This document shows positions 53,491-62,033 of a stretch of 64,000 nt of DNA, piece by piece (positions within the stretch are counted from its first letter, which is position 1; every line of letters begins with the position of its first letter). The notes below the pieces were generated by a model. The model worked only from the letters and a program-made list of their open reading frames with translations. It did no database searches and had not been told where the DNA came from. The stretch spans positions 1 to 64,000 of the forward strand of contig CAMBQN010000015.1 of the NCBI GenBank assembly GCA_945870025.1, in the 5' to 3' direction. Origin of the DNA: Akkermansia muciniphila (GTDB taxonomy: Bacteria; Verrucomicrobiota; Kiritimatiellia; RFP12; JAAYNR01). The translations under genes and the position numbers were made by a program.

Positions 53491-55483
53491 CACCTTCTTC
53501 AGCAGCGGCACGCTGGACACGCCAGCAGCCTTTCTGGCGAGCTTCCTGATCGGACTCGCCTTCGGCGTGGCGTTGGAGCGCGCCGGTTTCGGAAGTTCGA
53601 AACGCCTGGCGGGGATTTTCTATTTCAGGGACATGGCGGTGATGAAGGTCATGTTCACGGCGGTGATCGTCGCCATGCTCGGCGTCTCCTACGCCAAGGC
53701 CTTCGGCTGGGTGACGACCGACAACGTCTATTTTCTGCACACCCTGTATGCGGCGCAAATCGTGGGCGGCCTGATTTTCGGCGTGGGCTTCGTGATGGGC
53801 GGATGGTGTCCCGGAACGGCGGCCGTGGGCGTGGCGTCCGGCAAGATCGACGCGCTGTTGTTTCTGGCCGGCGCGGTGGGCGGCAGCATCCTCTACAACG
53901 AGGCGTATCCGATCATGGCGCCGCTCACCGCCAATGATCGCGGCGTGGTCTTCGGGTTCGAGTCGCTGGGCGTTTCCGAGGCCGCATTCGCGTTTGCCTT
54001 CACGCTGATCGCCGTCGGCTGTTTCTGGGGCGCGGAGGTGATCGAGCGGCGTCGGACCGGTTCGGCCGGCTATCTGAATTCCCGTTTTCTCACGGTGTTC
54101 AGCGCCGTGCTGGTAGTCGGAGCGTTCGGGCTTTTCGCCGCGCGTCCGCGGCAACCGGTTGCGCCGGCGGCGACCGCGCAGGAGTCGGCGCTGCTGACGG
54201 GCCTGCAGGCGGGAGCGGACCACATCGGGCCTGAGGATCTCGCCGACCGGTTGCTGGGCGGCGACGCATCGCTCCTGCCGGTCGATATCCGCACGCCGGA
54301 GGAGTTCGCGCAATTTCATATTCGTTCGGCGGTGAACATACCGGTCGCTGACCTGCCAGCCGCGCTGGCGCCGCACAAGAACCGGGGCCTGATCGTGCTC
54401 TACTCGAACGGCATGACCCATCCCGCGCAGGCCCGTGACAGTTTGGCCAGGCTCGGCTTCGGCAACGTCTACTTGCTCACCGACGGGTTGGCGGGATTTC
54501 TGGACGCCTGCCTGAAGCCGGTGTCGCTGCGTGGCGAACCCGTGCCGCCCGTGCAGGCGGCCAAAATCCGTGCTTGGCGCGCGTTCTTCCTGAGTGCGCC
54601 CGCGCCCGCAGCGGCGCCCGTTGCGGCAATTGCGGCTGAATCCCTTTCCGCCGAGGTGGAGACCGGTTGGCTGGCGCAGCGCTTCGGTTCGCCGAACGTG
54701 AAGATCATCGACCTGCGGCCGCAGCCCGAGTACAACGGGGGACACGTTCCGGGGGCGCTGTCTCTGAACATCGAGAGCCTGCGCGGGTGCGTTGGGGGCC
54801 TTCCGTCCATGCTGCTTCCCGCCAACCTTCTGGCCGCTCATTTCTCGCTCATGGGCCTCCGTCCGGAAGACGCGATTATCGTGATCTGGGGCGACAAGAT
54901 CCAGGATGCGACGCTGTTCGGCATGGCCTGTGAACGATTGGGGCACCGGCGCTACGCGGTGCTGAGGGGTGGTTTCGTCAAATGGCAGAGCGAAAAACGG
55001 CCGCTGGATACCGGGCTTCCGGTTGTCACCCCCACATCGTATCCGGCACCGGAGGCGCCTGATGCGTTCACGGTTTCGGCACGGGAGGTGCTTGCCGCAA
55101 TGAGCCAGGCGGGAACGGTGATCCTCGATGTTCGTCCGGCGGATTACTACACGGGCAGGAAGCGCGACGAAGCGCGGGGCGGCCACGTTCCGGGTGCGAT
55201 CAACCGACCCTTCTCCGATGATGTGGTCAAAGCGGAGGCGTACAGCTTGCTGAAGCCCACCCAGGAACTGGCGGCCGTCTATGCGAACCTCATTCCGGCA
55301 AAGGACTCGCCGGTCATCATCCACTGCCGCACGGGGCATCAGGCCAGCCAGACCTATTTTTTGCTGACCCGGCTCCTGGGTTACACCCGCGTCCGTTGGT
55401 ATGACGCCGGCTGGACCGAATGGGCGGCGCGGTCGGAACTTCCGGTCAGCAGTGAAACCCCAGTGCCGGAAGCAGCAAAATGA
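53483..55483 (+). CDS. YeeE/YedE second half fused to three rhodanese-like modules
   Basis: A 666-residue fusion. Residues about 1-215 are the second YeeE/YedE half (ALERAGFGSSKRLAGIFYFRD, then FVMGGWCPGTAAVG with the relay Cys). A single rhodanese-like module (about 240-330) has no Cys in its loop (LYSNGMTH). A SseA-type tandem pair (about 385-640) has an inactive first half and an active second half with IIHCRTGHQASQ near 613. It presumably takes up thiosulfate or another sulfane donor and passes sulfur to the rhodanese site. Which side of the membrane the soluble part occupies is not clear. It overlaps the preceding gene by 8 bp. Confidence 0.8.
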   Translation: MIDTFFSSGTLDTPAAFLASFLIGLAFGVALERAGFGSSKRLAGIFYFRDMAVMKVMFTAVIVAMLGVSYAKAFGWVTTDNVYFLHTLYAAQIVGGLIFGVGFVMGGWCPGTAAVGVASGKIDALLFLAGAVGGSILYNEAYPIMAPLTANDRGVVFGFESLGVSEAAFAFAFTLIAVGCFWGAEVIERRRTGSAGYLNSRFLTVFSAVLVVGAFGLFAARPRQPVAPAATAQESALLTGLQAGADHIGPEDLADRLLGGDASLLPVDIRTPEEFAQFHIRSAVNIPVADLPAALAPHKNRGLIVLYSNGMTHPAQARDSLARLGFGNVYLLTDGLAGFLDACLKPVSLRGEPVPPVQAAKIRAWRAFFLSAPAPAAAPVAAIAAESLSAEVETGWLAQRFGSPNVKIIDLRPQPEYNGGHVPGALSLNIESLRGCVGGLPSMLLPANLLAAHFSLMGLRPEDAIIVIWGDKIQDATLFGMACERLGHRRYAVLRGGFVKWQSEKRPLDTGLPVVTPTSYPAPEAPDAFTVSAREVLAAMSQAGTVILDVRPADYYTGRKRDEARGGHVPGAINRPFSDDVVKAEAYSLLKPTQELAAVYANLIPAKDSPVIIHCRTGHQASQTYFLLTRLLGYTRVRWYDAGWTEWAARSELPVSSETPVPEAAK

Positions 55484-55675
55484 ACGCGCGGTTCAACGGT
55501 GTTGGGGTTCGATTCAATAATCACTGCATCAGCGTGGCATGTTTTTGCAGGCGTCTCACAATATCTGAACCCCCGGCGCGTTATGCAAAACATGTGTCAT
55601 GGTGTGGGTGACTGAGCACGGCCCGCGCCAGACCAGAAACTATTAAACGTGCCGATGTCCAAGGGAGACGTGAGT

Positions 55676-56209
55676 ATGAAGACCTGCGTGGGAATGTTGG
55701 CAGTGAGCGTGTTTTGTGTCATCGGTGCGACGGCCATGGCCGGCGATAAACCGGGCGAGAATGCAAACAAGGGAGCGAAACGCGCCGAGAAGATCGCCGA
55801 GAGGAAAGAGGCTCGCGACGCCAAGCATGACGCGAGGATGGCCGAGTGGCAGAAGCGTCATGACGCCTTCATCGCGAAGCTTCAGGAGCGGTTGGCGAAT
55901 AACAAGAAATTGACGGAGGCGGAAAAGACGGACATCGTCGCGTTCTTCGAGCAGCAGTACAAGGAGAACGTGGCCTTTCGCTCTGGACAGCATGAGGAGA
56001 ACATGAAGTTCCTCGATACGCTGAGCGGAGATACCAGCACCACAAGAGACCAGATCAAGACGCAGCTCAAGGCGCACTTCGCCAAGCAGAAGGGCGAGAA
56101 TCAGGAGCACCGCTCCACGCAACAGGCCGAACGCAAGGCGGAGCACGAGAAGATCAAGGCCGAAAAAAAGGATGGCGCAGGCGCGGCGATCCCACCGGCA
56201 ACGCCCTGA
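55676..56209 (+). CDS. Exported helical Lys/Glu-rich protein, unknown function
   Basis: A 177-residue protein with a signal peptide (CVGMLAVSVFCVIGATAMAG) and a charged, helix-forming body (ERKEARDAKHDARMAEWQ, LTEAEKTDIVAFFEQQYKEN) likely to form a coiled coil. It recalls small periplasmic helical proteins of the Spy/CpxP kind, but I see no LTxxQ motif. ATG 55676 has AAGGGAG upstream. It lies about 190 bp after the sulfur operon and may or may not belong to it. Confidence 0.6.
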   Translation: MKTCVGMLAVSVFCVIGATAMAGDKPGENANKGAKRAEKIAERKEARDAKHDARMAEWQKRHDAFIAKLQERLANNKKLTEAEKTDIVAFFEQQYKENVAFRSGQHEENMKFLDTLSGDTSTTRDQIKTQLKAHFAKQKGENQEHRSTQQAERKAEHEKIKAEKKDGAGAAIPPATP

Positions 56210-56317
56210 TTACCGATCCCTCAGTCCGAATCCTGCCAGCAGCGGTAGGTGCCATTCTCGAGATGTTCGGGGACGGCGAGCACGCGGCCTCCAGATCAAT
56301 GACACTCCGACCGTAAT

Positions 56318-56525
56318 GGGCGCATCCCCGTTTCACTGACCTGTCAAGCGGGCGATCCTGTGAACAGCCCTGTGACGTGGGCTAGCGCCCCGGCCGACGC
56401 GGCAGCGGTGGCGCGGGACGTATCGGACCGCGCAGACGGCGTGAGCGGTCTCGTAGATCCCGCTCACGCGCCGACCGGTGCGGTAGCGGCGGGCGATCGC
56501 AGGTCAGTGAAACGGGGATGCGCCC
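56318..56525. mobile_element. 208-bp MITE, copy 2, inverted relative to copy 1
   Basis: Same length and ends as 5149-5356, in the opposite orientation. Its 26-bp terminal inverted repeats start GGGCGCATCCCCGT. It is flanked by the 9-bp duplication GACCGTAAT at 56309-56317 and 56526-56534. No coding capacity. Confidence 0.88.
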
Positions 56526-56529
56526 GACC

Positions 56530-56607
56530 GTAATCGGTTAGCCACAGGGGGAGGCCGTTGAGAGGTCGAGATCATGCGGAAAGATTATCGTGGGGATTTG
56601 ATCGTGG
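56530..56607. repeat. Dispersed repeat, copy 2 (next to a MITE)
   Basis: The reverse complement matches 5067-5139, including GTAATCGGTTAGCC, GATCATGCGG and GATTATCGTGGGGATTTGATC. Small insertions and deletions separate the two copies. Confidence 0.75.
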
Positions 56608-56659
56608 CCTTTGCGCATGACTACGCCCTGAAAGGCGCTTAAGCGATCGCTTTCTCTTC

Positions 56660-56695
56660 TTGACAGGCGTTGAGCGTTTCTGTATATAGAAACGC
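56660..56695 (+). promoter_or_regulatory. trpBA promoter with overlapping palindrome
   Basis: TTGACA at 56660-56665 and TATATA at 56683-56688 with a 17-bp spacer. The inverted repeat GCGTTTC (56674-56680)/GAAACGC (56689-56695) straddles the -10 box, a good position for a repressor operator or an initial hairpin. No regulator is identified. Confidence 0.72.
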
Positions 56696-56721
56696 ATGTA
56701 ACACGCGAAGGAGTCGATTCC

Positions 56722-57921
56722 ATGTCACAACAACCCGATGTCATCGGTCATTTTGGCCCGTTTGGCGGCCGCTATGTCGGCGAGACGCTGATGCCTGCCC
56801 TGATTGAATTGGAGGCTGCCTATCGCGACGCCATGGCGGACCCGGCCTTTCTCGCCGAGTATCACCACATGCTGGCCACGTATGTCGGACGGCCGACGCC
56901 GCTCGACCACGCGGCGCGCCTGACCTCCCGCGCCGGCGGCGCGCAAATCTGGCTGAAGCGGGAGGATCTGGCGCATTCGGGTGCCCACAAGATTAACAAC
57001 ACAGTCGGACAGGGGCTTCTGGCGCGTCGCATGGGCAAGCGCCGCCTCATCGCCGAAACCGGCGCGGGGCAGCACGGTGTCGCCACGGCCACCATCGCCG
57101 CCCGACTGGGGATGGAGTGCAAGGTGTTCATGGGCGCGGAGGATGTTCGGCGCCAGGCACCCAACGTCCATCGCATGAAGCTCCTCGGCGCGGAGGTTGT
57201 GCCAGTCACCGCAGGCACGGCGACCCTCAAGGACGCCATGAATGAGGCGCTCCGTTATTGGTCGGCGGCGGTGTCCGACACTTTTTATGTGATTGGCTCG
57301 GTCGCCGGACCCCACCCGTATCCCACGATGGTGCGCGACTTCCAGCGCGTCATTGGCGATGAAGCGCGCCGCCAGTTCCTGGATGCCAGCGACCGCCTCC
57401 CTGATCTGGTGGCGGCCTGTGTCGGCGGCGGCAGTAACGCCATGGGCATCTTCTACGCCTTTCTCAACGATCCGGTCGCCCTGCTGGGTGTCGAGGCCGC
57501 AGGGGAGGGTCTCGACACGCCGCACCATGCTGCCACCTTGAACAAGGGGAGTGTCGGCGTGCTGCACGGCTCGAAGTCGTACGTGCTCCAGGACCGGGAC
57601 GGACAGGTGATAGAGGCGTGGTCGATTTCCGCCGGGCTTGACTATCCTGGCGTCGGCCCCGAGCATGCCTTCTTCAAGGAAAGCGGACGCGTCCGCTACA
57701 CCTCCGTCACCGACACCGAGGCGCTGGAGGCGTTCCAGACCGTGACCCGTCTCGAAGGGATCATCCCTGCGTTGGAAAGCGCTCATGCCGTTGCGGCGGC
57801 GCTTACCGCCGCGCATGCGATGCGTCCCGATCAGCACGTCGTCGTCTGCCTCTCCGGACGCGGCGACAAAGACCTCGCTCATGTGGAATCCCTGCTCACG
57901 CGGACCAACCCGAAAGTCTGA
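56722..57921 (+). CDS. trpB: Tryptophan synthase beta chain
   Basis: A 399-residue PLP enzyme joining indole and serine to tryptophan. The PLP lysine is in [28 protein letters not shown] binds the cofactor phosphate, and [12 protein letters not shown] carries the catalytic Glu. Length and start ([17 protein letters not shown]) are typical of TrpB1. The ATG at 56722 has GAAGGAG upstream. It is followed 2 bp later by trpA. The remaining trp genes are not in the window. Confidence 0.97.
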   Translation: MSQQPDVIGHFGPFGGRYVGETLMPALIELEAAYRDAMADPAFLAEYHHMLATYVGRPTPLDHAARLTSRAGGAQIWLKREDLAHSGAHKINNTVGQGLLARRMGKRRLIAETGAGQHGVATATIAARLGMECKVFMGAEDVRRQAPNVHRMKLLGAEVVPVTAGTATLKDAMNEALRYWSAAVSDTFYVIGSVAGPHPYPTMVRDFQRVIGDEARRQFLDASDRLPDLVAACVGGGSNAMGIFYAFLNDPVALLGVEAAGEGLDTPHHAATLNKGSVGVLHGSKSYVLQDRDGQVIEAWSISAGLDYPGVGPEHAFFKESGRVRYTSVTDTEALEAFQTVTRLEGIIPALESAHAVAAALTAAHAMRPDQHVVVCLSGRGDKDLAHVESLLTRTNPKV

Positions 57922-57923
57922 CC

Positions 57924-58718
57924 ATGAACCGTTTTCAACGCGCCTTCGGCCGTCTGGCCGCACACAACCGCAAAGCTCTGGTCGCCTACTTCACGGCGGG
58001 CGATCCCCACTTTGACGCCAGTTACGCCGTGATGGACGCCGCCTGCGCGGCGGGCGTGGACGTGCTGGAAATTGGCGTTCCGTTCTCCGACGCCACCAGC
58101 GATGGACCCGTGATACAAGCTGCGGCCCGTCGCGCGTTGGACGCCGGGATGACTCTGAGCCGCGTCCTCGAACTCGCCGCCAAACTCCGTGCGGCGCATC
58201 CGGAGACACCGCTCGTCCTGTTCAGCTACTACAATCCGCTGCTCGCCTATGGGGTGGACCGCTTGGGGGCGGCCTTGGAAGCGGCGGGGGTTGACGGTCT
58301 GCTGATCGTCGATCTGCCGCCCGAGGAGTCGGCGGAGCTGACCGGGCGTCTGGGTGGCCGCGATCTGCCGTTGATCCGCCTTGTCGCGCCGACGACGCCG
58401 GATGATCGGATGCGTCTCATCGCCGATGGCGCGGGCGGGTTCATCTATCTCATCACCCGCACCGGCGTCACCGGGTCAGGCACGCTCGATCGGGCTGCCG
58501 TCGCTCGTCAGGCCAAGGCCCTGCAGGCGCTCAGCGCTATCCCCGTCTGCCTAGGGTTCGGCATTAGCACGCCCGCCGACGCCCGCGAATTGGGTCCGCT
58601 TGCCGACGGGATCGTCATCGGCAGTGCCTGGGGCGCACTGGCTCATGAGGCGGGCGCCGACGCGCCGCGGGCCGTTAGCTTGCGGGTGGCCGAGATCCGT
58701 GCCGCGCTGGATCAGTGA
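57924..58718 (+). CDS. trpA: Tryptophan synthase alpha chain
   Basis: A 264-residue TIM barrel that cleaves indole-3-glycerol phosphate and channels indole to TrpB. Catalytic Glu is in VDVLEIGVPFSD and catalytic Asp in DATSDGPVIQAAARRAL; LIVDLPPEE and YLITRTGVTG line the site, and GFGIST binds phosphate. The last 44 bp overlap the end of the convergent thiE gene. Confidence 0.96.
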   Translation: MNRFQRAFGRLAAHNRKALVAYFTAGDPHFDASYAVMDAACAAGVDVLEIGVPFSDATSDGPVIQAAARRALDAGMTLSRVLELAAKLRAAHPETPLVLFSYYNPLLAYGVDRLGAALEAAGVDGLLIVDLPPEESAELTGRLGGRDLPLIRLVAPTTPDDRMRLIADGAGGFIYLITRTGVTGSGTLDRAAVARQAKALQALSAIPVCLGFGISTPADARELGPLADGIVIGSAWGALAHEAGADAPRAVSLRVAEIRAALDQ

Positions 58719-59328
58719 AGCATTCCCAGATATCCTGCAACCGGCGAATGGCGTCGTAAGGGGTCGCGCTGGCGCAAACATCGCGAACGACGGCAAAATT
58801 GATGGCACCCGCGCGAAGCACAGCGGGCAGGTTTTCCGCGTGGATGCCGCCAATGGCCACGGTGGTAATGGGCGACTGGCGTATGATGGCGCCCAGAGTG
58901 TCGAGTCCCAAGGTCGGGTCTGGAAGGTCCTTGGTGGGTGTGGCGAAGACCGGGCCGACGCCGATGTAATCCGGTTGCCTGGCGCACGCGGCCCCGGCCT
59001 GCTGCGCGTCATGCGTGGAGAGGCCGAAGAGCAAATGCGGATGACGGGCGCGGGCCGCGTCGAGAGGCTCGTCGGTCTGACCCAGATGGACGCCGTCGGC
59101 ACCCATGTGCGCGGCCAGATCGGCGTCATCATTCAAAATGAACCGGGTTTCGGAGCCCGCCGTGATTGCACGCACCGCACGGGCGGTCGTTTCTACCTGC
59201 TCGCGCGGAACGCGCTTCATGCGAAGCTGCAGATAGCGGATGCGGGCCTGCACGGCGGCTTCGGCGCACCGTTCGTAGCCAGCGACGGGGTTGGTCATGA
59301 CTAGATAAAGGCCGAAACGTTCGATCAT
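58675..59328 (-). CDS. thiE: Thiamine phosphate synthase
   Basis: A 217-residue TIM barrel joining the thiamine pyrimidine and thiazole phosphates. Marks are YLQLRMK, FILNDDADLAAHMGADGVHLGQ and the phosphate-binding GVGPVFATPTKD with VAIGGIH. The start ATG at 59328 overlaps the transporter gene's stop codon (ATGA), so translation is coupled. The frame upstream of it belongs to the transporter region. It is the last gene of a five-gene minus-strand operon, and its 3' end overlaps trpA. Confidence 0.93.
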   Translation of the reverse strand: MIERFGLYLVMTNPVAGYERCAEAAVQARIRYLQLRMKRVPREQVETTARAVRAITAGSETRFILNDDADLAAHMGADGVHLGQTDEPLDAARARHPHLLFGLSTHDAQQAGAACARQPDYIGVGPVFATPTKDLPDPTLGLDTLGAIIRQSPITTVAIGGIHAENLPAVLRAGAINFAVVRDVCASATPYDAIRRLQDIWECFTDPARHGSRPPAS

Positions 59329-60179
59329 GTCCAGTTTTCCTTGCGGGTGGGGAGAAGCGCGGCGGCGAGTACGAGTCCGCCGCCAGCGAGCAGGCGCGGC
59401 AGATTGGCTGATTCGCCAAAGACGAGGAAAGAGACCAGAACCGCCAGAGGGATTTTCAGATTGTTCATCACGGCGAGGGTGCCGGCCGAGGTGTAGCGGG
59501 CGCCCCGGTTCCACAAAAAGAAACTCACACCCGATGCAACGATGCCCAAGTAGAGCAAGGCAGCAAGCTGCTCGCGCGTCAGGCGGGCGATGGCGTCACC
59601 CAGATGGATGCTGGCGAGCGGCGCCGTGACCAGCGCGGCGCCAGCGTAGCAATAAAAGAAGACGCCTGCATCGCCCGGTTGCTTCTGGGCGTCCGCACCC
59701 GCATAGAGGCGCCGGTAGGCGAGCTGTCCGAAGGCGAAGGCGAGATTGGAAAGCTGAATCAGCAGAACGCCGACCAGAGAAGGTTGCACCACCGTGCCGC
59801 CAGCCTTGACGATGAGCGCGCCGAGCACAGCCAGTGTGGCTAGAATCGCGTTGATCGGGGCCAATCGGCGGCGCTGAAGATCATTGAGCGCAGTTATGAA
59901 AAGAGGCGTGGTGACCGTGAGCAGCGCGACCTCGTGTCCTTTGAGGTATTGAAACGACCAGTTATAGGCATGGTACATCACGCCGAATTGGATGGCGCCA
60001 ATGCCGGCAAACTGGAGCGCGCGTTTCCAGGGCATCCGGCGGGCAAACGGGACGAAACAGGCGGCGGCCAGAGTCAGTCGGAAGAACGAAACCACATCCG
60101 GATTGACCGGCTTCAGCGTGCTGCCAATCAGCCCGAATGAGAAGGCCCAAACCAGCGAAACCATGAGCAGAAGACTCAT
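59325..60179 (-). CDS. EamA/DMT-family transporter
   Basis: A 284-residue membrane protein with about ten helices in two EamA repeats, for example SLLLMVSLVWAFSFGLIGS at the start and LGIVASGVSFFLWNRGARYT with LRRLLAGGGLVLAAALL-like helices at the end. It is a drug/metabolite exporter or metabolite carrier; the substrate is unknown. It overlaps both neighbours by ATGA. Proximity to thiE might hint at a thiamine-related substrate, but that is weak. Confidence 0.85.
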   Translation of the reverse strand: MSLLLMVSLVWAFSFGLIGSTLKPVNPDVVSFFRLTLAAACFVPFARRMPWKRALQFAGIGAIQFGVMYHAYNWSFQYLKGHEVALLTVTTPLFITALNDLQRRRLAPINAILATLAVLGALIVKAGGTVVQPSLVGVLLIQLSNLAFAFGQLAYRRLYAGADAQKQPGDAGVFFYCYAGAALVTAPLASIHLGDAIARLTREQLAALLYLGIVASGVSFFLWNRGARYTSAGTLAVMNNLKIPLAVLVSFLVFGESANLPRLLAGGGLVLAAALLPTRKENWT

Positions 60180-62011
60180 GTGGGGGTAGCGCCTGACTCG
60201 ACGATGCCGTGGTAGCGGAGATAGGCGTCGGCCGTTTCATTGCCCATGTAGCGTCGGAGGGTTTTGGGCGATGCCTGCGACAGTTCAACCATGATCAGGC
60301 CGTCCACGACCGAGCTGAATTCAGGGTCGACGTTAAAGGCAAGCAACTTGCCGTTCAACTTGAGGTATTGGCGAAGCAGAATAGGAATGTCTTTGTGATC
60401 GGGCTCGATTTCAGAGACCAGCGTGGCCATGAGATCCAGATCGCCCAGAAAATGCCGATACTCCTTCATGCACCACTCGGCCCGGCGCGGAGGCTTGGGC
60501 GGAATACGCGGGGCGACAAACGAGACCAGATCTCCAGCCATGCAGATCTGCCGCATGCACGCAAGGATCATCCCGCGCGACGCCTCCCGGTACTCGTTGG
60601 TGATGCTCACCGGGCCGAAGAGCACGCGGTAATGCGGGTTCCGGCCGATATACGCCGAGATTCCCTTCCACAACAAATAAAGAGAGATGTAAGCCTTCTG
60701 ATATTCGGGGCGGATGAAGGACCGGCCCATCTCAATCGCTGGCTGGATACGATCCATGAGGCGTTCGTCGAACTTGAAGAGCGTGTGGGTGTAAAGTCCC
60801 TGCACGCCGTGGTCGCGGACGATTTCATCGGCGAGGCCGAGGCGGTAGCTGCCGATGACCTCCTGACGGACGCGGTTCCAGAGAAACGCATGGTTGTAGT
60901 AGTAGTCAAAGTCATCCAGATCGATTTCGTTGCCGGTCCCTTCGCCGACGGCCCGGAAGGTGATCTCGCGCAAACGACCGATCTCCCGAAGAATCGAGGG
61001 AATCTGGGACGATCGGGCGATGTAAACGGCCAGATCCCCGCTTTCGACAAGTTTGGCTTCCGGCGGCAACTGCTCAATTTCTCTTAACAGACACTCTGTC
61101 GGCTCGGGCGCGATGATTGGATCCTGTGGAAGGGCGCGTGGATGATGTTCCAGAAACAGGCGCCTTTGACGGCGAGTGGCTCGCTCATCGAGCAGGTAGC
61201 TGCGAAAACGCAGGTAGGTGATCAGCACGGCGTCGTCGGTGGCGATGCTTTCCAGACTCTTCCAAGTGAGCGGAGAACCGATGCGCACCAGCAGTCGGCG
61301 CCCGCGCTTGTTAACCAATTGTCGCGCCAGCATCAGGGTGCGCAGGCGGGGATGGATCATGCCCGCCGCATTGAATAGCGTGCTGTTTCGTCCGGGGAAA
61401 AACATGGGCACGACGGTGGCTTCGGTCTTCCGTATGATCGCCGCAATGCTCGGACTCCAGACATTGTCGCGCACGCGGTTGGCGCGGCGGTCGTAACCGG
61501 ACACCTCGCCTGCGGGGAAGACAATGAGCAGTCCGCCCTGCTTCAACCACGCCAGGCATTCCTTGATCGGCTTGAGGTTGGCGCGCGCCGAACCGGTCGA
61601 ACCGAAGGGGTCAACAAAAATAAAATCGTCGCGCATTTCAGGAATAGCATGCAGGAGATAGTTGGCCATCACGCGGACGTCCGGGCGGACACGGCGCAAC
61701 AACGATAGGAGCACGATGCCCTCCACGCCGCCGAACGGGTGATTGGCCACGATGACCACCGGGCCTGTCTTGGGCACGCCATCCAGATCGGTCTCCGCAT
61801 AGGAAAAGGCGACGCCCATGGATGCGAGGATGCGGTCGGAGAAGGGTTTTTCAGGATTGAGCCGGCAGGCACTGGAATAGATGTTGTCAACCTCGCGGAG
61901 GCCCATAGCGCGTTCGATCAGGCTGTGGGTGGGTCGCAGGAGGAGCCGGCACAGACGGTTCGGCCCCTTCTCCGGAGGAATAGTGAAGATCGGAGCTGGT
62001 TTTGTGTCCAT
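60176..62011 (-). CDS. Bifunctional amino-acid-lipid acyltransferase (OlsF-like: PlsC plus GNAT domains)
   Basis: A 611-residue protein. The N-terminal PlsC-type acyltransferase domain (about 80-270) has VVIVANHPFGGVEG, with the His motif and Glu for the usual Asp, FVDPFGSTGSARAN and VFPAGEVSGYD. The C-terminal part (about 320-560) resembles the hemolysin/OlsB-type GNAT N-acyltransferases (YIARSSQIPSILREIGRLRE, GSYRLGLADEI, RSFIRPEYQ, GPVSITNEY). This pairing is that of OlsF, which makes ornithine or related amino-acid lipids in two steps. The amino acid is not predictable. ATG 62011 has AAAGGA upstream. Confidence 0.82.
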   Translation of the reverse strand: MDTKPAPIFTIPPEKGPNRLCRLLLRPTHSLIERAMGLREVDNIYSSACRLNPEKPFSDRILASMGVAFSYAETDLDGVPKTGPVVIVANHPFGGVEGIVLLSLLRRVRPDVRVMANYLLHAIPEMRDDFIFVDPFGSTGSARANLKPIKECLAWLKQGGLLIVFPAGEVSGYDRRANRVRDNVWSPSIAAIIRKTEATVVPMFFPGRNSTLFNAAGMIHPRLRTLMLARQLVNKRGRRLLVRIGSPLTWKSLESIATDDAVLITYLRFRSYLLDERATRRQRRLFLEHHPRALPQDPIIAPEPTECLLREIEQLPPEAKLVESGDLAVYIARSSQIPSILREIGRLREITFRAVGEGTGNEIDLDDFDYYYNHAFLWNRVRQEVIGSYRLGLADEIVRDHGVQGLYTHTLFKFDERLMDRIQPAIEMGRSFIRPEYQKAYISLYLLWKGISAYIGRNPHYRVLFGPVSITNEYREASRGMILACMRQICMAGDLVSFVAPRIPPKPPRRAEWCMKEYRHFLGDLDLMATLVSEIEPDHKDIPILLRQYLKLNGKLLAFNVDPEFSSVVDGLIMVELSQASPKTLRRYMGNETADAYLRYHGIVESGATPT

Positions 62012-62033
62012 AGTCAAAATCCTTTCAGAGCGA

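Noticed and set aside
53429-55339. 636-codon minus-strand open frame
   Set aside because: Antisense to the YeeE-rhodanese fusion, whose motifs and overlaps are clear.
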